From Arsenophonus sp052174495 (GTDB lineage: Bacteria > Pseudomonadota > Gammaproteobacteria > Enterobacterales > Enterobacteriaceae): a stretch of 64,000 nt of DNA. Location: contig JBQMRR010000060.1 in NCBI GenBank assembly GCA_052174495.1, positions 1 to 64,000 on the forward strand. The letters are read 5' to 3'. The notes under the pieces are model-generated. The model did no database searches. It was not told the DNA's origin and saw nothing but the letters and a program-made list of their open reading frames with translations. Positions 61,016 through 64,000 of the stretch are shown piece after piece; positions within the stretch are counted from its first letter, which is position 1, and the number at the start of each line of letters is the position of its first letter. A program made the position numbers and the translations under genes.

Positions 61016-61746
61016 TAACAACGCGCCTTATGAAGAATTTTTTTCATATCACTCACTGCTCTTACCATGCCACTAAAAAGTGCTCGCCCAATAATCGCAT
61101 GGCCAATATTAAGTTCATATATATCAGGTAATTGAGCAATAGGTAGAACATTATGATAAGTTAAACCATGACCCGCATTTACTTTAAGATTGTTTTTAGT
61201 TGCATAACTTATCGCTTGCTTAATACGTTTAAACTCTTCTTGTTGCTTTAACTCATTCTTAGCGTCAGCATAAGCACCGGTATGAATTTCAATAAAAGGA
61301 ACATTAATTTTTATTGCCGCATCAATCTGATGTTCATCAGGATCAATAAACAAAGAAACCGTTATACCGACTTCAGTTAACCGTTTAACAGCTGTTGCGA
61401 CTAACTCTTGCTGCCTAATAACATCAAGTCCACCCTCCGTTGTAACTTCTTCACGTCGTTCTGGTACCAGGCAGCAAAATTGAGGCTTAATCTGACAGGC
61501 AAAATTTATCATATCATTAGTTATTGCCATCTCTAAATTCATTCGAGTTTGCAACATCTGCCGAAGAAACTTAACATCACGATCAGTAATATGACGGCGA
61601 TCTTCACGCAAATGAACAGTGATTCCATCTGCGCCAGCCTGTTCAGCAAGAAATGCAGCATGCACCGGATCAGGATATTTTGTTTCACGTGCATTACGCA
61701 CTGTTGCAACATGATCAATATTAACGCCTAATAATAACACTTGCAT
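61015..61746 (-). CDS. pdxJ: Pyridoxine 5'-phosphate synthase
   Basis: Condenses 1-deoxyxylulose-5-phosphate with 3-amino-2-oxopropyl phosphate to pyridoxine phosphate, the ring-closing step of vitamin B6 synthesis. Begins MQVLLLGVNIDHVATVRNAR; TIM-barrel blocks GITVHLREDRRHI, CCLVPERREEVTTEGGLDV and NAGHGLTYHNV are intact. 243 residues, as in E. coli. Its usual upstream partner recO is dead, so it must be expressed from a new promoter or by readthrough from era. Confidence 0.97.
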   Translation of the reverse strand: MQVLLLGVNIDHVATVRNARETKYPDPVHAAFLAEQAGADGITVHLREDRRHITDRDVKFLRQMLQTRMNLEMAITNDMINFACQIKPQFCCLVPERREEVTTEGGLDVIRQQELVATAVKRLTEVGITVSLFIDPDEHQIDAAIKINVPFIEIHTGAYADAKNELKQQEEFKRIKQAISYATKNNLKVNAGHGLTYHNVLPIAQLPDIYELNIGHAIIGRALFSGMVRAVSDMKKILHKARC

Positions 61747-61844
61747 GCTTAACTCCTGTTATCCATTTCATGGTTTTAATTTTATTTATCCATTCAATTA
61801 TAACATATTTAAATATGTCTTAATAACCATCTTTCAATACATTT

Positions 61845-62548
61845 TAAGCAAAATAAATTAATAAAAATATCATGGATTTTTGAATGGAATTTACATAAAT
61901 AAAGGATTTAACGCAATGTAGGTAAAATGCTTAGCTGCTCTTAATATATCAGAAATTTAGGAAACTAACGACAAACAACAAACTTAAACTGCTTATCAGC
62001 AAAACTCAAATGATCAATAACACTAAACTAATAATAAAATCTTTCTCTTCTTGATAACAGTAAGTCATGCTATCTATATCACCAGTTCCTCACTACTTGA
62101 GCAGTATAAAAAAATGAATACTGTAATCTAAATCAGATAATAATGATAATTCAAAACGGAGCAATACATGTTCAAACGTATATTCATTGCCAGTTAATAC
62201 CTAAAACAGGTAAAATATTCAAAAATATCGTTTAATAATGAATATTTATCTCTAGAAAACCTGCGCAAGCAATTCATTAACATATAAACTCCTGTACAAC
62301 ACCGCTACTAGTTAAAATAGTAGCGATAAAGAAATAGGTTTTGCACCACGCAACGCTTTATCTCTCTCTTTTCTATATAACGAGATCAGCAACAGAATAA
62401 AGATATAAACAGCCCTTTAAATTAAATCTATAGCTATGAGAGCGCCTTCGCTAATAGGCGAATACGACCCATTTTCATAAAAATCTAATAATAAACTCGC
62501 TTCACTATAAAGTCTATGAAATACAAACGCACGTTACTTAACTGTACA
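61845..62548 (-). pseudogene. recO: Decayed DNA repair protein RecO
   Basis: Broken minus-strand frames of RecO, which loads RecA at gaps. RAFVFHRLYSEASLLLDFY (62475-62533) matches [31 protein letters not shown] (near 62260) matches LYINELLSRVL; EHVLLRFELSLLSDLDYSI (62110-62165) matches the RRFELALLGHLGYGV segment; SMTYCYQEEKDFIIS (62045-62080) matches TMTYRYREEKGFIAS. Many stops. It lies between era and pdxJ exactly as recO does in E. coli. Confidence 0.9.
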
Positions 62549-63469
62549 CGGAAAATTTCCTAAATAAAGATCGTCAATATAGCCTAAACTACGCAGTGTA
62601 TGTTCATCATCGGCCCATCCAGCTTTAATTTTTACCCAAAGTTCAAGATGAACTTTAGTAGCAAAAAATTTTTCTATATCTATCCGAGCTCCAATGCCAA
62701 TTTTCTTAATTTTGCTACCTTTATAGCCAATAATTATTTTTTTCTGGCTACCTCTTTCAACGAAAATTATGGCATAAATATTATAACCACCACGTTCATT
62801 TACTATAAATTGCTTAATCTCAACTGTGATAGAATAGGGTAATTCATCGCCGAGAAAACGCATTAACTTCTCACGAATAATTTCAGCAGCCATAAAACGT
62901 TTTGAGCGATTGCTAATATAGTCCGATGGAAAATGATGTACCGATTCTGGGATATTTTGACGAAGAATTTTAGTAATAAAATCGATACCGGTACCTTTTT
63001 TCGTACTAATCGGAACAATATCTAGAAAATTCATTTGTTTGCTAAGAAATTCAATATGAGGAAGTAAAAGGGTTTTATCCGCAAGATTATCAATTTTATT
63101 GATCACTAATAATACCGGACAAAGCAAGTGACTCAATTTATTTATCACCATTTCATCATTGATTGTCCAATATATGCCTTCAACAACAAAAATAATTAGT
63201 TCTACATCAGTAATTGAATTACTTGCCGTCCGATTCATTAAACGATTTATTGCGCGCTTTTCTTCTATATGCAATCCTGGTGTATCAATATAAATCGTTT
63301 GATAATTACCTTCTGTATCAATTCCTATGATACGATGACGGGTTGTTTGAGGTTTACGTGAAGTAATAGAAATCTTTTGCCCCACTAATTGATTCAATAA
63401 TGTTGATTTACCCACATTTGGGCGCCCTATAATGGCTACAAATCCACAATAGGTTTTTTGTTTGTTCAT
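62534..63469 (-). CDS. era: Ribosome assembly GTPase Era
   Basis: Era binds the 3' end of 16S rRNA and couples 30S maturation to GTP hydrolysis. Begins MNKQKTYCGFVAIIGRPNVG; GKST of the P-loop, YIDTPGLH, and NKID motifs are present. The C-terminal KH domain has IIGYKGSKIKKIGIGAR. It is 311 residues against 301; after the usual end LRSLGYIDDL the frame continues for ten residues (YLGNFPCTVK) because the ancestral stop is gone, and ends at a TAA in the former recO frame. Overlaps the rnc stop by 4 bp. Confidence 0.97.
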   Translation of the reverse strand: MNKQKTYCGFVAIIGRPNVGKSTLLNQLVGQKISITSRKPQTTRHRIIGIDTEGNYQTIYIDTPGLHIEEKRAINRLMNRTASNSITDVELIIFVVEGIYWTINDEMVINKLSHLLCPVLLVINKIDNLADKTLLLPHIEFLSKQMNFLDIVPISTKKGTGIDFITKILRQNIPESVHHFPSDYISNRSKRFMAAEIIREKLMRFLGDELPYSITVEIKQFIVNERGGYNIYAIIFVERGSQKKIIIGYKGSKIKKIGIGARIDIEKFFATKVHLELWVKIKAGWADDEHTLRSLGYIDDLYLGNFPCTVK

Positions 63470-64000
63470 TCAAGCTCCAATATTTTTAATGCATGCTCAG
63501 CGGCTGCTTGTTCCGCTTTACGACGACTTGAACCTACTCCTTTAACCGATTCTTTTATATCACTAACTTGACAATGAATAGTAAACTCCTGATCGTGCGC
63601 TTCACCGCTAACTTGAAATATCAAATAACTCGGTAAAGGTAAATGACGTCCTTGTAAATACTCTTGTAAACGTGTTTTAGGATCCTTTTGCTTATAACCA
63701 GGGCTAATTTCTATTAATCGAGTATTATACCAAGCTAAAACAATTCGTTCAGTCGTTTGAATATTACTATCTAAAAAAATACTGCCAATTAAAGCTTCGA
63801 TAGTATCTGCTAATATTGATTCTCGACGAAAACCACCGCTTTTTAATTCACCTAAGCCTAAACATAAACATTCTCCCAAATCAAACTCTCGTGCAAGCTC
63901 AGCCAGCGTATTACCTCTAACCAATGTTGCTCGCATACGACTCATATCACCTTCATCAACTTTAGGAAAACGATGATAAAGATCATTAGTAATCACAAAA
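63466..64000 (-). CDS. rnc: Ribonuclease III, 5' end beyond window
   Basis: Double-strand-specific endoribonuclease that cuts rRNA precursors. The frame is open to the window edge; GTG at 63996 is an internal valine (FVITNDLYHRFPKVDEG matches YVIANALYHRFPRVDEG), so about 48 N-terminal residues lie outside, including the HNERLEFLGDS signature. RRESILADTIEALIG near the middle holds the second set of catalytic acidic residues. The C-terminal dsRNA-binding domain runs from KTRLQEYLQGRHLPLPSY to the end LKILELE. Confidence 0.97.
   Translation of the reverse strand, partial: FVITNDLYHRFPKVDEGDMSRMRATLVRGNTLAELAREFDLGECLCLGLGELKSGGFRRESILADTIEALIGSIFLDSNIQTTERIVLAWYNTRLIEISPGYKQKDPKTRLQEYLQGRHLPLPSYLIFQVSGEAHDQEFTIHCQVSDIKESVKGVGSSRRKAEQAAAEHALKILELE

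Noticed and set aside
63996..63998. GTG as the true start of rnc
   Set aside because: It aligns with an internal valine of RNase III, and conserved sequence continues to the window edge.
1..64000. CRISPR array, rRNA operon, prophage, secretion or defence system
   Set aside because: I looked for regularly spaced repeats, rRNA landmarks and phage or defence gene motifs and saw none; the repeats present are IS remnants.

Overview
The window comes from an AT-rich gammaproteobacterial chromosome. Its surviving genes match the enterobacterial order closely: sspB-sspA-rpsI-rplM; ispB/rplU-rpmA-obgE; greA-rlmE-ftsH-folP-glmM-secG-leuU-metY-nusA-infB-rbfA-truB-rpsO-pnp-deaD; waaP-waaG; glyS-glyQ; yfhL/acpS-pdxJ-era-rnc. 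Long stretches between them hold only decayed genes and decayed insertion sequences. Low coding density, many pseudogenes, no intact transposase and retention of translation, envelope and cofactor genes point to a host-restricted insect symbiont. An Arsenophonus-like Morganellaceae lineage is my best guess, inferred from gene content and base composition and not from any database search.

Layout. 1-5,230: nagB (partial, minus) and nagE (plus), separated by IS1595- and IS481-type remnants; the EIIA domain of NagE survives only as a broken tail. 5,231-10,318: IS1595 and IS256 remnants, a perfect 59-nt palindrome and a complete but decayed arcB. 10,543-12,914: sspB, sspA, rpsI, rplM. 12,915-16,165: zapE remnant and a pile of IS pieces. 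16,166-17,125: mdh. 17,225-19,367: decayed IS256 copy and an unidentified decayed frame. 19,368-22,386: ispB, rplU, rpmA, obgE. 22,560-26,480: dacB pseudogene split by IS1595 plus IS256. 26,623-45,663: the largest surviving block (greA to deaD), with yhbY, rimP and nlpI reduced to pseudogenes. 45,960-55,115: IS wreckage around waaP-waaG. 55,228-58,220: glyS-glyQ. 58,738-60,215: nearly full-length decayed IS256 copy. 60,378-64,000: yfhL, acpS, pdxJ, era, rnc, with recO decayed between pdxJ and era.

How the genes work together. Most of the window makes or maintains the translation machinery: ribosomal proteins L13, S9, L21, L27 and S15, IF2, NusA, RbfA, TruB, RlmE, Era, Obg, DeaD, PNPase, RNase III, glycyl-tRNA synthetase and two tRNAs. 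Envelope supply is represented by GlmM, NagB/NagE, WaaP/WaaG, IspB and SecG, and cofactor supply by FolP, PdxJ and AcpS. Proteolysis and stress are served by FtsH and SspA/SspB. Seven chromosomal genes and one protein domain can still be recognised as decayed in the positions where E. coli has intact copies: arcB, zapE, dacB, yhbY, rimP, nlpI, recO and the NagE EIIA domain. Two oddities deserve a check: a full-length waaG frame whose first codon is ATA, and an era frame that has run on into the start of dead recO.

Limits. All assignments come from reading translations by eye and from remembered family sequences. Boundaries of pseudogenes and IS remnants are approximate, often within tens of bases. 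I found no CRISPR array, rRNA, prophage or intact novel system.
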